55,239 nt of DNA, from positions 37,991-93,229 of the forward strand of contig JAJVHS010000012.1 of the NCBI GenBank assembly GCA_022072615.1. Reading direction: 5' to 3'. The DNA is from Phycisphaerales bacterium. GTDB lineage: Bacteria; Planctomycetota; Phycisphaerae; Phycisphaerales; UBA1924. Position numbers and translations under genes: made by a program. Positions 34,176 to 42,303 of this stretch are shown piece by piece. Positions within the stretch are counted from its first letter, which is position 1; every line of letters starts with the position of its first letter. The notes under the pieces were generated by a model, which had not been told where the DNA came from, did not search any database, and saw only the letters and a list, made by a program, of their open reading frames with translations.

Positions 34176-35528
34176 TTACTTGGTTCGAGCCTTGAGGTAC
34201 GCGGCGTCGGCGGTTCGGCGGGCTCGGACTCCGGGGTCGAGCGAGAGGGTGTTGTCGAGGGACGACTCGAAGGACGGGTGCTTGGCCCAGCCCGAGAAGC
34301 GGACGGTGCCGTCACTGGAGCAGACGACGACGTAGGGGAGCGGCACGCGGTCGCTGGAGGTGTCGGCGCCGCGCGTGGTGCTGAGCAGCACGCCGGTCGG
34401 GTCGACAAAGGTCGAGTGCTGGAGCGCCTTGCCGCGGGTGAAATCGGTGACTTTCTTGAGCAGCCTGGCCGGGTCTTCGGGGGTCTGGTCGGTGGAGCTC
34501 GCGTTGGGGTCGGCGAACTTCGTCAGGATGCCGACGACGGCGACGTCGCGGCCCTTGGCCTTCTGGAGCTGGTCCATGCGCTGCATGATGGAGTAGCTTT
34601 CGTACGAGTCGAAGGCCCAGAAGTAGAGCACCCACACGCGGCCTTGGAGCTCGGGCTTGGGGCCGATCCAGCCTTCGCCGTCGGGGAGCTGGATGGAGGG
34701 CGGGGGGCCTTTGTCTGCGTTGGGATCGGACGATGTGTTGCTGTCCATCCGCTGGAAACGCGTGGGCGGCCAGTGGATTCTCATGAAATCGTCGGGAGTG
34801 GGCGCCGTGAATCCGGGCGGGATCGGCGGAATGGAGCTCATGTCCACCGACTCGCGAGCGCCCTGGGACTTGGCGGCCTCGCGGCGCAGGCGGTCGAGTT
34901 CGCTCTGGATATCGGCCTTGCGAGCGGAGGCCTTCTCGGCGGTCTCCGCGAGCAGCATCGTGATGGCGGGCTCGACCGACGCGGTGGCGATGTCCGCGAA
35001 GCGGAGCTGGCCGGCACGGTCGAGGACGTAGAAATCGGGGTCACCGTCGGAGTCGAGCGCACGGCGGAACTCGCCCTTTTCATCGAGGCCGACGAAGAAC
35101 CTGGCATCGGCCGAGGCAAGGGCCGGGGCCGCCTTGACCGCTTCGTCCCAGTTCTGGTTGTCGTGGATCGCAGCGACCACCAGGCCCTTGCCTGCATAGG
35201 TCTCGGCGAGGCGACGAGCGGTTTCCATGGCTCGGCGAGAGACGGGGTGGTAGTACTTCCAGGTGCAGATGAGAACGACCTGCCCGGAGAGGTCCGCGGC
35301 GGCGGGCGCGCGGTCTGCGGACCACCTGGTGACCTTGGACCATGCGGTGGCGTCGAAGGGCGCCAGCTCGCGGGTCGTCAGAGAGTCGCGGCGGGAGCCT
35401 GTGCCCTCCCGGAGGATGTTGGGTTGGTCGATGCTTGGCGGGCCGCTCTGAGCGAGCGCGACCGTCACCAGCGGGTTGAGGCCGGCGAGCGCGAGCAGGG
35501 CGAGCGGGAGTGTGCGGCGGTACGACAT
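34176..35528 (-). CDS. Secreted double thioredoxin-fold protein lacking both CxxC motifs
   Basis: A 450-residue exported protein with a signal peptide ending TVALAQ. Two TlpA/redoxin-like domains can be seen. In the first (about 75-205) VVLICTWKYYHPVSRRAM aligns with the FWATWCGPCRAEM active-site strand, but CGPC is replaced by HPVS. In the second (about 285-420) VLYFWAFDSYESYS aligns with the same strand and CGPC is replaced by SYES. A helical linker with many charged residues joins them. No thiol chemistry is possible at these sites, so a structural or binding role is likely. The stop abuts trmL (TAAATG). Confidence 0.75.
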   Translation of the reverse strand: MSYRRTLPLALLALAGLNPLVTVALAQSGPPSIDQPNILREGTGSRRDSLTTRELAPFDATAWSKVTRWSADRAPAAADLSGQVVLICTWKYYHPVSRRAMETARRLAETYAGKGLVVAAIHDNQNWDEAVKAAPALASADARFFVGLDEKGEFRRALDSDGDPDFYVLDRAGQLRFADIATASVEPAITMLLAETAEKASARKADIQSELDRLRREAAKSQGARESVDMSSIPPIPPGFTAPTPDDFMRIHWPPTRFQRMDSNTSSDPNADKGPPPSIQLPDGEGWIGPKPELQGRVWVLYFWAFDSYESYSIMQRMDQLQKAKGRDVAVVGILTKFADPNASSTDQTPEDPARLLKKVTDFTRGKALQHSTFVDPTGVLLSTTRGADTSSDRVPLPYVVVCSSDGTVRFSGWAKHPSFESSLDNTLSLDPGVRARRTADAAYLKARTK

Positions 35529-35679
35529 GCGTCAAGGCTCCGGGTCGAGCGTCCGATGGGGGGACAGCCGGGGAATCCGGCTCGGGCGACTGAGTTCAGA
35601 CGCCTAAGCATACCGGTTGGTTCGCGCTGCGGAGGGCACATCCCTGATCGTGCGTCCGGTTGGACGCGGGATCCGGGGG

Positions 35680-36504
35680 CTATGGGCGGACCAGGTGGCT
35701 GAGGATGACGCCCGCCGCCACGACGACATTGAGCGAATCGACGCCCGGCGTCAGCGGAATCCGGGCATTGAGCCCGCCGGCGGCGAGCAGCGCCCGGGTT
35801 GTCTGTGGCGTGAGCCCGGGACCTTCCGAGCCCAGCACCAGCGCGAGGCGATCAGGGGGGGCGATGTGGTGCACGGGAATGTGTGACTGGGCCGCATCGG
35901 TCGCGACGAGCGTGAAGCCGAGCGATGCGAGGCCGGTCCAGAAGGCGCCGTCGAGTTCTGCCCGGGCGTATGGCACGCGCAGGGCGTGGCCGATCGAGAC
36001 CCGGAGCGCCTTGCGGTAGAGGGGGTCTCCGCACGCCGGGCTGAGGATGATCCCGCAGCGATCGCCTCCCAGCGCCGCCGCCACGCGGAACAGGCCGCCG
36101 ACGTTGTCGTGATTGGTCAGATTCTCCAGCACGACCAGCACCCGGCACGAGCGTGCGAGGTCGGTCGCATCGCGCGCGGCGGGAACCTGTCCGCACGCGA
36201 GCACGCCGCGGTGCAGGTGAAACCCGGTGATGGCGTCGAGGACGGGCTGGGTCGCGGTGTAGACCGGGATGGACGCGGGCAGATCGGACAGGGCGTCGCG
36301 GAGGGATTCGAGTTTCCCGTCGTGAACGAGCACCGACCTGGTCGTGTAGCTGGAGCGCAGCAGCGTTCGCACTACCAGCGGGCCTTCGGCGATAAAGAGC
36401 CCGCCGCGGCGGGCAAGATCCGCGTCCTTCAAGTTCGCGTAGTCGGCGACGCGCGGGTCGGCCAGGTCCTCAATCTTCACCGTGTGCAGCGATTGACCGG
36501 CCAC
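35680..36504 (-). CDS. TrmH/SpoU-family RNA 2'-O-methyltransferase
   Basis: A protein of about 274 residues. The N-terminal substrate-binding domain has FIAEGPLVVRTLL; the C-terminal SPOUT domain has VLENLTNHDNVGGLFRVA (motif 1 with the N..N.G..FR signature), LVLGSEGPGL (motif 2) and IPLTPGVDSLNVVVAAG (motif 3). It most likely 2'-O-methylates a tRNA or rRNA ribose; target not predictable. The start is uncertain: no ribosome binding site is seen, and candidates are GTG 36504 (chosen by position relative to family N-termini), GTG 36480 and ATG 36558, the last lying inside the octamer repeat array. Confidence 0.82.
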   Translation of the reverse strand: MAGQSLHTVKIEDLADPRVADYANLKDADLARRGGLFIAEGPLVVRTLLRSSYTTRSVLVHDGKLESLRDALSDLPASIPVYTATQPVLDAITGFHLHRGVLACGQVPAARDATDLARSCRVLVVLENLTNHDNVGGLFRVAAALGGDRCGIILSPACGDPLYRKALRVSIGHALRVPYARAELDGAFWTGLASLGFTLVATDAAQSHIPVHHIAPPDRLALVLGSEGPGLTPQTTRALLAAGGLNARIPLTPGVDSLNVVVAAGVILSHLVRP

Positions 36505-36540
36505 GGCCGATGGTACGGCTACATTTGGGGCCAGGAAGGC

Positions 36541-36572
36541 ATCGAGGCATCGAGGCATCGAGGCAGCGAGGT
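36541..36572. repeat. 8-bp tandem repeat (ATCGAGGC x3 plus one variant)
   Basis: Three perfect head-to-tail copies of ATCGAGGC at 36541-36564, then AGCGAGGT. It lies between the divergent TrmH-like and uppP genes. Related by two transitions to the array at 27033-27064. Confidence 0.9.
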
Positions 36573-36609
36573 ATCACGGTGTGGCCGCGGGTGAGCGGAG
36601 GAGCGAGCA

Positions 36610-37539
36610 TTGGAGATCTGGCAGGCTGTCATCCTCGGGCTGGTCGAGGGAATCACGGAGTACCTCCCGATCAGTTCGACGGGCCACCTGATCCTCGCTT
36701 CATGGCTCATGGGCCTGGACGATCCGAGCACCAAGCAGGCGGTGGACGACTTCAACATCGTCGTGCAGGGGGGCGCGATCCTCGCGGTGGTGGGGCTCTA
36801 CTGGCCGAGCGTTCTTCGCATGATTAAGGGCGTGCTGGGGAAGGACAACGGCGGCTTTGCGATGCTGGTGAACCTGGTCATCGCGTTCATCCCGGCGGCG
36901 GTGGTGGGGCTGCTGGCGAAGGACTGGATCGAGGAGAAGCTGTTCTGGTCGGGGCCGGTGCTGGGGGCGGTGCTGGTGGGGGCGGTGGTGATGCTGCTGG
37001 TGGAGGCCCGTCACCGCGGTCGGATCGGCCCTCCGCGTCACTCGGCGGCATTCAGAACAATTGAGCAGGTCCGCCCGGTGGATGCGCTGTTGATCGGCGT
37101 TCTGCAGTGTGCGGCGCTGTGGCCGGGGATGAGCCGGTCGATGGTGTGCATCCTGGGCGGATACGCGGTGGGGCTGCGGCCCCGAGCGGCGGCGGAGTTC
37201 AGCTTCCTGCTCGGGCTTCCGACGCTGACGGCCGCGTGCGTCTACAGCCTCGCGAAGAACCTCGCAAGGTCGCACCGCGACGGCACGCCGAACCTCTTCG
37301 AAGCCCTGGGCCTGGCGCCGGTGATCGTCGGCGTGGTGGTGGCGACGGTGTCGGCGGCGGTGGCGGTGAGATGGCTCGTGGGCTTCCTGTCGAGGCGCGG
37401 GCTGACCCCGTTCGCGTGGTACCGCGTGGGCCTTTTCGTCGTGCTCGCGTTGGTTCTCGGGCTGTCGCCGGCGCGGGTTGAGGTGCGGGCGTCCGAAAAC
37501 GAGTCGGTTCCGCAAGCCGGCTTGGCGGGCGATCGATGA
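36610..37539 (+). CDS. uppP: Undecaprenyl-diphosphate phosphatase UppP (BacA)
   Basis: A 309-residue polytopic membrane protein started by TTG at 36610 with GGAGG about eight bases upstream. Family motifs are EGITEYLPISSTGHLIL (about 13-29) with the catalytic Glu/Glu pair and ALWPGMSRSM (about 170-179) with the catalytic Ser-Arg. It removes a phosphate from undecaprenyl diphosphate at the outer face of the membrane, recycling the lipid carrier for peptidoglycan and polysaccharide synthesis, the same carrier used by the WecA-like enzyme and MurG in this window. Length is slightly above the usual 265-280 because of a C-terminal tail. Confidence 0.92.
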   Translation: MEIWQAVILGLVEGITEYLPISSTGHLILASWLMGLDDPSTKQAVDDFNIVVQGGAILAVVGLYWPSVLRMIKGVLGKDNGGFAMLVNLVIAFIPAAVVGLLAKDWIEEKLFWSGPVLGAVLVGAVVMLLVEARHRGRIGPPRHSAAFRTIEQVRPVDALLIGVLQCAALWPGMSRSMVCILGGYAVGLRPRAAAEFSFLLGLPTLTAACVYSLAKNLARSHRDGTPNLFEALGLAPVIVGVVVATVSAAVAVRWLVGFLSRRGLTPFAWYRVGLFVVLALVLGLSPARVEVRASENESVPQAGLAGDR

Positions 37540-37570
37540 AGTCAGCTTTCAGCAGGAGCGCCGAGATTCC

Positions 37571-38833
37571 ATGAAGACCGCGGGCAAGACGAGCTTTCCG
37601 AAGGCCAGCATCCGGGTCGTGCTCCTGGAAGGGATTCATCCGCGGGGGGCCGAGTTGCTGCGGCAGGAAGGGTTCCAGGTGGAGCTGCTTCCCAAGGCGC
37701 TCGAGGGCTCGGCGCTGCACAAGGCGATCGCGGGCGCGCACGTCCTGGGCATCCGTTCCAAGACGCAGGTCGATGCCGCGGCGCTCAAGGCGGCGCAGCG
37801 CCTCCTGGCGGTGGGGTGCTTCTGCATCGGCACCAACCAGGTGGATTTGAGCTCGGCGTGCCAGGCGGGCGTGCCGGTCTTCAACTCGCCGTTCAGCAAC
37901 ACCCGCAGCGTGGCGGAACTGACAATCGCCGAGGCGATCGCGCTGTGCCGGCAGATGACCGAGAAATCACGCAAGATGCACGCGGGCGAGTGGGACAAGT
38001 CGGCCGAGGGGTCGCACGAGGTGCGTGGCCGGACGATCGGCATCGTGGGGTACGGGCGGATCGGGTCCCAGGTGTCCGTGCTCGCCGAGGCCATGGGCAT
38101 GCGGGTGGTGTTCTACGACATTCTCCCGCGGCTTGCGCTTGGCAATGCCCGGGGGTGCCGGTCGCTGGGCGAGCTGCTCGAGCAGTCGGACATCGTGACG
38201 CTGCACGTGCCCGCGACGGACCAGACGGAGGGAATGATCGGGAAGGCCGAGCTGCGCAAGATGAAGAAGGGCGCGATGCTGATCAACAACGCCCGCGGCG
38301 GGGTTGTTGACATCCCGGCCCTGGCCGCGGCGCTGTCGTCGGGCCACCTGTCGGGCGCGGCCTTGGACGTGTTCCCCGTCGAGCCGGTGGGCAAGGGCGA
38401 GCCGTTCAAGAGCGAGGTGTGCGGGCTTCCCAACGTGATCCTGACGCCGCACGTGGGCGGGAGCACCGAGGAGGCGCAGGAATCCATCGCGGAGGACGTC
38501 GCCACCAAGTTCATCAAGTTCGTGAACGTGGGAACGACGACAGGGGCCGTGAACGTGCCCGAGGTGGAACTGCCCCCGCAGGCCGAACGGGACGGCCCGG
38601 GCAAGGGGCCCCGGCGGCACAGGATTCTTCACTTCCACCGGAACGTGCCGGGTGTGCTCAGCGCGATGCACGGCGAGATCGCGCGGCTGGGGGCGAATAT
38701 CTCGGCCGAGTACCTGCAGACCAACAAGGACATCGGGTACGTGGTGCTCGACGTCGACCCCACCGACGGATCGAAGGTAATGGAGAGCGTGCGGTCGATT
38801 CCGGAGACAATCCGCGTGCGGATGCTGTGGTAA
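37571..38833 (+). CDS. serA: D-3-phosphoglycerate dehydrogenase with C-terminal ACT domain
   Basis: A 420-residue protein from ATG 37571. The D-2-hydroxyacid dehydrogenase fold shows RTIGIVGYGRIGSQ (NAD-binding glycines, about 155-167), NNARGGVVD (catalytic Arg region) and LTPHVGGSTEEAQ (catalytic His, about 297). The last ~80 residues, beginning HFHRNVPGVLSAMHGEI, form an ACT domain, as in the short E. coli-type enzymes whose serine feedback control acts there. It oxidises 3-phosphoglycerate in the first committed step of serine synthesis. It follows uppP by 31 bp, in the same direction, and converges on asnB. Confidence 0.92.
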   Translation: MKTAGKTSFPKASIRVVLLEGIHPRGAELLRQEGFQVELLPKALEGSALHKAIAGAHVLGIRSKTQVDAAALKAAQRLLAVGCFCIGTNQVDLSSACQAGVPVFNSPFSNTRSVAELTIAEAIALCRQMTEKSRKMHAGEWDKSAEGSHEVRGRTIGIVGYGRIGSQVSVLAEAMGMRVVFYDILPRLALGNARGCRSLGELLEQSDIVTLHVPATDQTEGMIGKAELRKMKKGAMLINNARGGVVDIPALAAALSSGHLSGAALDVFPVEPVGKGEPFKSEVCGLPNVILTPHVGGSTEEAQESIAEDVATKFIKFVNVGTTTGAVNVPEVELPPQAERDGPGKGPRRHRILHFHRNVPGVLSAMHGEIARLGANISAEYLQTNKDIGYVVLDVDPTDGSKVMESVRSIPETIRVRMLW

Positions 38834-38876
38834 GCCGGGTGGCCGCGTACGGCGTGAGGTTGCGCCGGCGCCCGGC

Positions 38877-40856
38877 TCAGCGCATGGCTCGGAGCCAGCG
38901 GTTCCACAGGCCGAGCACCGTGAGCAGGTAGAGCCGTTGCGAGTGGTCCCGACGCGAGGCTGCGTGTTCGGCGGCCATGGCCTTGATCGCCTTGCGGTCC
39001 AGGTCGATGCCGAGGCCGTCGAAGGCCGTCACCGATTCGCAGGTGCCGCGGACCAGGTCGCCGAGCTTGCCGTGGTTCGACCGGATCCACTCGCCGATCG
39101 GGATGGCGAACCCGGATTTCGGTCGGGACACGATCTCGTCGGGCATGTAACGCCGGGCGACCATCCGCAGCAGTGATTTGGGCCCGTTTGCGGTGAGGGT
39201 GGAGGCTGGGAGAGAGAGGCCCAGCTCCATCACGGCGGTCGCCAGGAGCGGAGCGCGGACCTCGAGCGCGACGGCCATGGACGCGGTGTCCACCTTGCGG
39301 AGCAGGTCATCGGGGAGGTACGAGGCGACGTCGTAGCGAGCGGGGTCGGTGATCCGGGTGCCCGGCGGCAAACGCAGGGTTGATGCGGGGTCAAGAGCCG
39401 GTGCGATCCTGGCCAGGTCGGGCGTCGGGAAGATCGAGAGCAGTTCCTCGTACCCGGCGTGTGCCGCGGCGACCGCGAAACGCCCGAGCTTGTGCGGCTT
39501 GCTGCGCGGGTGGAAGCGTTCGAGGGGGCGAGTCGGCAGGACTCGGAGCAGCGGCCCGTAGTCGCGGAGCAGCGACGCGGCCTTGTAGCGGTCATAGCCC
39601 ATGAAGAGCTCGTCGCCGCCGTCGCCCGAGAGCGCGACAGTGACGTGCCGACGGGCCGCCGCGGCCACCCAGTGCGTCGGGAGGAGCGAACTGTCTCCGA
39701 AGGGCAGGCCGAGGCCTTCGATGAGACGCGCGAGATCCTCGGCGGGCCTGGGGCTCACTTCGAGCGTCGCGTGCTTGGTGCCCAGCCGACGGGCGACGGA
39801 CCGTGCATGCGCCGACTCGTCGTAGCGCGGGTCGGGCATCCGGACGCAGTAGGTGTTCAGCCCGGGCCGGGCCTTCGCGGCGTACGCGGCGACAAGGGAT
39901 GAATCGATGCCGCCGCTGAGGAAGCACCCCAGCGGGACGTCGGATTCGAGGCGGTCGGCGACGGCTCGGGCAAGTACGCGGTCGAGTTCGTCGAGCGTGA
40001 TGGCTCGGTTTGGGTCGCGCTGAGCGGGAAGCGTGAAGTAGGGCCGGGAGGTGACGTTCGTGAACGAGCCTTCGGCGACCGCGATGTGCCCGGGGGCGAC
40101 GGCTGCGATCCCTTGGAGCGGAACGGATGCATCAAAGCCGAAGCGCAGCCAGCGGGCGATCGAATGGGGATCGACCGCCGGGGTGTCGCCAGTGGCGGCG
40201 TGGATGAGACGCACGAGCGCCGGGACGGTGCTGGCGAAGGCCAGGCAACGGCTCGGCCCGTGCGGGTCTTGCGGCAACTCGAAGCTCGCGGTGTAGAGCG
40301 GTTTTTCGCCGGGTCGATCACGAGCGAGGACCAGGCGCCCGTGGCGGCGGTCCCACAGCGCGAAGGCGAACATGCCTTCGAGGTGCGACGCGAGCGAGGT
40401 GTTCCATGCTCGGAATCCGTGCAGGATGGCTTCGGTGTCGCTGTGATCGGTGCGGAAGCGGGCGCCGGCGGCGGCGAGCTGCTGGCGAAGGGCTCGATGG
40501 TTGTAGATGCAGCCGTTGAAGACGACGGCGAGGAGGTCGTCGGCGGACGCCGGGGGCGCGGGCGGGAGCGGGCTGGCGGCGTGCTGCTCGGTCCACGCCG
40601 GATCGAGCTTGGACGAGGCGACCATGGGCTGGTGGCCGGCGGCGGGATCGATGACGGCGAGGCGGTGGTGGACGAGCAGGACGTCGAGGATCTGCCCGGT
40701 CGAGGAGCGGATGCGATCGGTGAAAGTTCCCCGGCCGTCGGGCCCGCGGTGGGCGATGCACGCTGACATGGCATCGACCCAGTCTGCGGGGATTCCGGGC
40801 TTGGGCGGCGACGCCGATGAGTCCCATGATCGAAGGATGCCGCCGATGCCGCACAT
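38877..40856 (-). CDS. asnB: Glutamine-hydrolysing asparagine synthase (AsnB family)
   Basis: A 659-residue protein. The start ATG 40856 puts Cys at position 2 (MCGIGGIL), the N-terminal nucleophile of class II glutamine amidotransferases, released when the initiator Met is removed. HRGPDGRG about residue 37 also belongs to that domain. The synthetase domain has LSGGIDSSLVAAYA (PP-loop for ATP) and LSGDGGDELFMGYDRY. It makes asparagine from aspartate and glutamine; many AsnB relatives outside primary metabolism act in polysaccharide or peptidoglycan modification, and the envelope-gene context leaves that open. Divergent from xylA. Confidence 0.88.
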   Translation of the reverse strand: MCGIGGILRSWDSSASPPKPGIPADWVDAMSACIAHRGPDGRGTFTDRIRSSTGQILDVLLVHHRLAVIDPAAGHQPMVASSKLDPAWTEQHAASPLPPAPPASADDLLAVVFNGCIYNHRALRQQLAAAGARFRTDHSDTEAILHGFRAWNTSLASHLEGMFAFALWDRRHGRLVLARDRPGEKPLYTASFELPQDPHGPSRCLAFASTVPALVRLIHAATGDTPAVDPHSIARWLRFGFDASVPLQGIAAVAPGHIAVAEGSFTNVTSRPYFTLPAQRDPNRAITLDELDRVLARAVADRLESDVPLGCFLSGGIDSSLVAAYAAKARPGLNTYCVRMPDPRYDESAHARSVARRLGTKHATLEVSPRPAEDLARLIEGLGLPFGDSSLLPTHWVAAAARRHVTVALSGDGGDELFMGYDRYKAASLLRDYGPLLRVLPTRPLERFHPRSKPHKLGRFAVAAAHAGYEELLSIFPTPDLARIAPALDPASTLRLPPGTRITDPARYDVASYLPDDLLRKVDTASMAVALEVRAPLLATAVMELGLSLPASTLTANGPKSLLRMVARRYMPDEIVSRPKSGFAIPIGEWIRSNHGKLGDLVRGTCESVTAFDGLGIDLDRKAIKAMAAEHAASRRDHSQRLYLLTVLGLWNRWLRAMR

Positions 40857-41060
40857 GACCGAGGATAACGAGCAAACCGCATCGGGCAACGGCGGGGCGT
40901 CGGGATGCCGCGCGCTGCGCGAGCGAACGAGCAGGGTCGGCGGGGGTGGTGGAGGATGCCGGGTGGGGCTCGGATCGGACCATCTCACCGGCCCCGCGGC
41001 GGGTGCCAACCGGGCCAGAGACTGCTACCTTTGGCCCGTCACGTTCGGGAGCCCGCGACC

Positions 41061-42233
41061 ATGGCCGACGACTTTGCGCCAACGCCCAAGGACAAGTTCA
41101 CCTTCGGACTGTGGACCGTCGGAAACACGGGGCGCGATCCCTTCGGCGAGCCCACGCGAGCGAGGCTGACGCCGGCGGAGATCGTGGACCTGCTCGGCGA
41201 GGTCGAGGGGGTGCACGGAGTCAACTTCCACGACAACGACCTGGTGCCGATCGACGCGTCGGCGGAGCAGTCCGAGCAGATCAAGAGCGAGTTCGCCAAG
41301 GCGCTCAAGCGCACCAAGATCAAGGTCGCGATGGCGACTACCAACCTGTTCGCCGACCCCGCGTTCCGCGACGGCGCGTTCACGAGCAACGACGCGGAGG
41401 TCCGCGCGTACGCGGTGCAGAAGACGATGCGAGCCATGGACCTTGGCGCGGAATTCGGCGCGCAGGTGTACGTGTTCTGGGGCGGGCGGGAGGGCACCGA
41501 GACCGACGGGTCGAAGGACCCGATCGAGGCCGAGTTGCGATTCCGCAAGGCGCTCGACTTTCTGTGCGAGTACTCGATCGAGCGCGGGTACGACTACAAG
41601 TTTGCGCTCGAGGCCAAGCCCAACGAGCCGCGCGGGCACATGTACTTCGCGACCACCGGCCACTACCTGGCGTTCATCCAGACGCTCAAGCACAAGGACA
41701 TGGTCGGGGTGAACCCCGAGGTGGCGCACGAGCACATGGCGGGGCTTAACTTCGTTCACGGCGTGGCGGCGGCGCTCTCGGCCGGCAAGCTTTTTCATAT
41801 CGACCTGAACGACCAGGAGTTCGGGCGTTACGACCAGGACTTCCGCTTCGGCGCGGTGAACATCAAGCACGCGTTCTTCCTGGTGAAGCTGCTCGAGGAC
41901 CACAAATACGCGGGCTTCAAGCACTTTGACGCGCACGCCTACCGGACGGCGGACCGGGCCGACGTGATCGAGTTTGCCCGGGGGTGCATGAGGACGTACC
42001 TGATCCTGCGGGAGAAGGCGCGGCGGTGGGGGGCTGACGACGAGGTGCGGAAGCTGCTCAAGCAGATCAACCGGCCTTCGAAGGACTTGGACGGGCTGTG
42101 GGGCGGGTACAGCCGGGCGCACGCCGAGACGCTGCTTGGGATGACGTTCGATCGCGGGGCGATGGCGTCGCGTCCGCTGCCGTACGAGCGGCTCGACCAG
42201 CGGACGATGGAAATCCTGATGGGGATCGAATAG
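41061..42233 (+). CDS. xylA: Xylose isomerase (class I, actinobacterial-type short form)
   Basis: A 390-residue TIM-barrel protein from ATG 41061. Visible signature elements include FHDNDLVP (catalytic His), VYVFWGGREG, FALEAKPNEPRGH (metal-binding Glu and catalytic Lys), the HIDLND metal site, and KHFDAHAYRT. The length and the N-terminus, TPKDKFTFGLWTVGN, match the short class I enzymes of actinobacteria rather than the 440-residue class II type. It interconverts D-xylose and D-xylulose, often also D-glucose and D-fructose. No xylulokinase or xylose transporter is adjacent, so the physiological substrate remains open. Confidence 0.92.
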   Translation: MADDFAPTPKDKFTFGLWTVGNTGRDPFGEPTRARLTPAEIVDLLGEVEGVHGVNFHDNDLVPIDASAEQSEQIKSEFAKALKRTKIKVAMATTNLFADPAFRDGAFTSNDAEVRAYAVQKTMRAMDLGAEFGAQVYVFWGGREGTETDGSKDPIEAELRFRKALDFLCEYSIERGYDYKFALEAKPNEPRGHMYFATTGHYLAFIQTLKHKDMVGVNPEVAHEHMAGLNFVHGVAAALSAGKLFHIDLNDQEFGRYDQDFRFGAVNIKHAFFLVKLLEDHKYAGFKHFDAHAYRTADRADVIEFARGCMRTYLILREKARRWGADDEVRKLLKQINRPSKDLDGLWGGYSRAHAETLLGMTFDRGAMASRPLPYERLDQRTMEILMGIE

Positions 42234-42303
42234 CGGCGCATCCAGCCATGGTGGGTGCATGGGCGGCGAGGGCCTGAGAGGGCGTTGGATGAGGCGTCAC
42301 ACG

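Noticed and set aside
33687..35702. A 671-codon plus-strand frame across trmL and the double thioredoxin-fold gene
   Set aside because: Antisense shadow of two well-supported genes.
38833..38877. Possible bidirectional terminator between serA and asnB (AGCCGGG/CCCGGCT arms)
   Set aside because: The loop is over 30 bases and no T-run follows on either strand, so support is weak.
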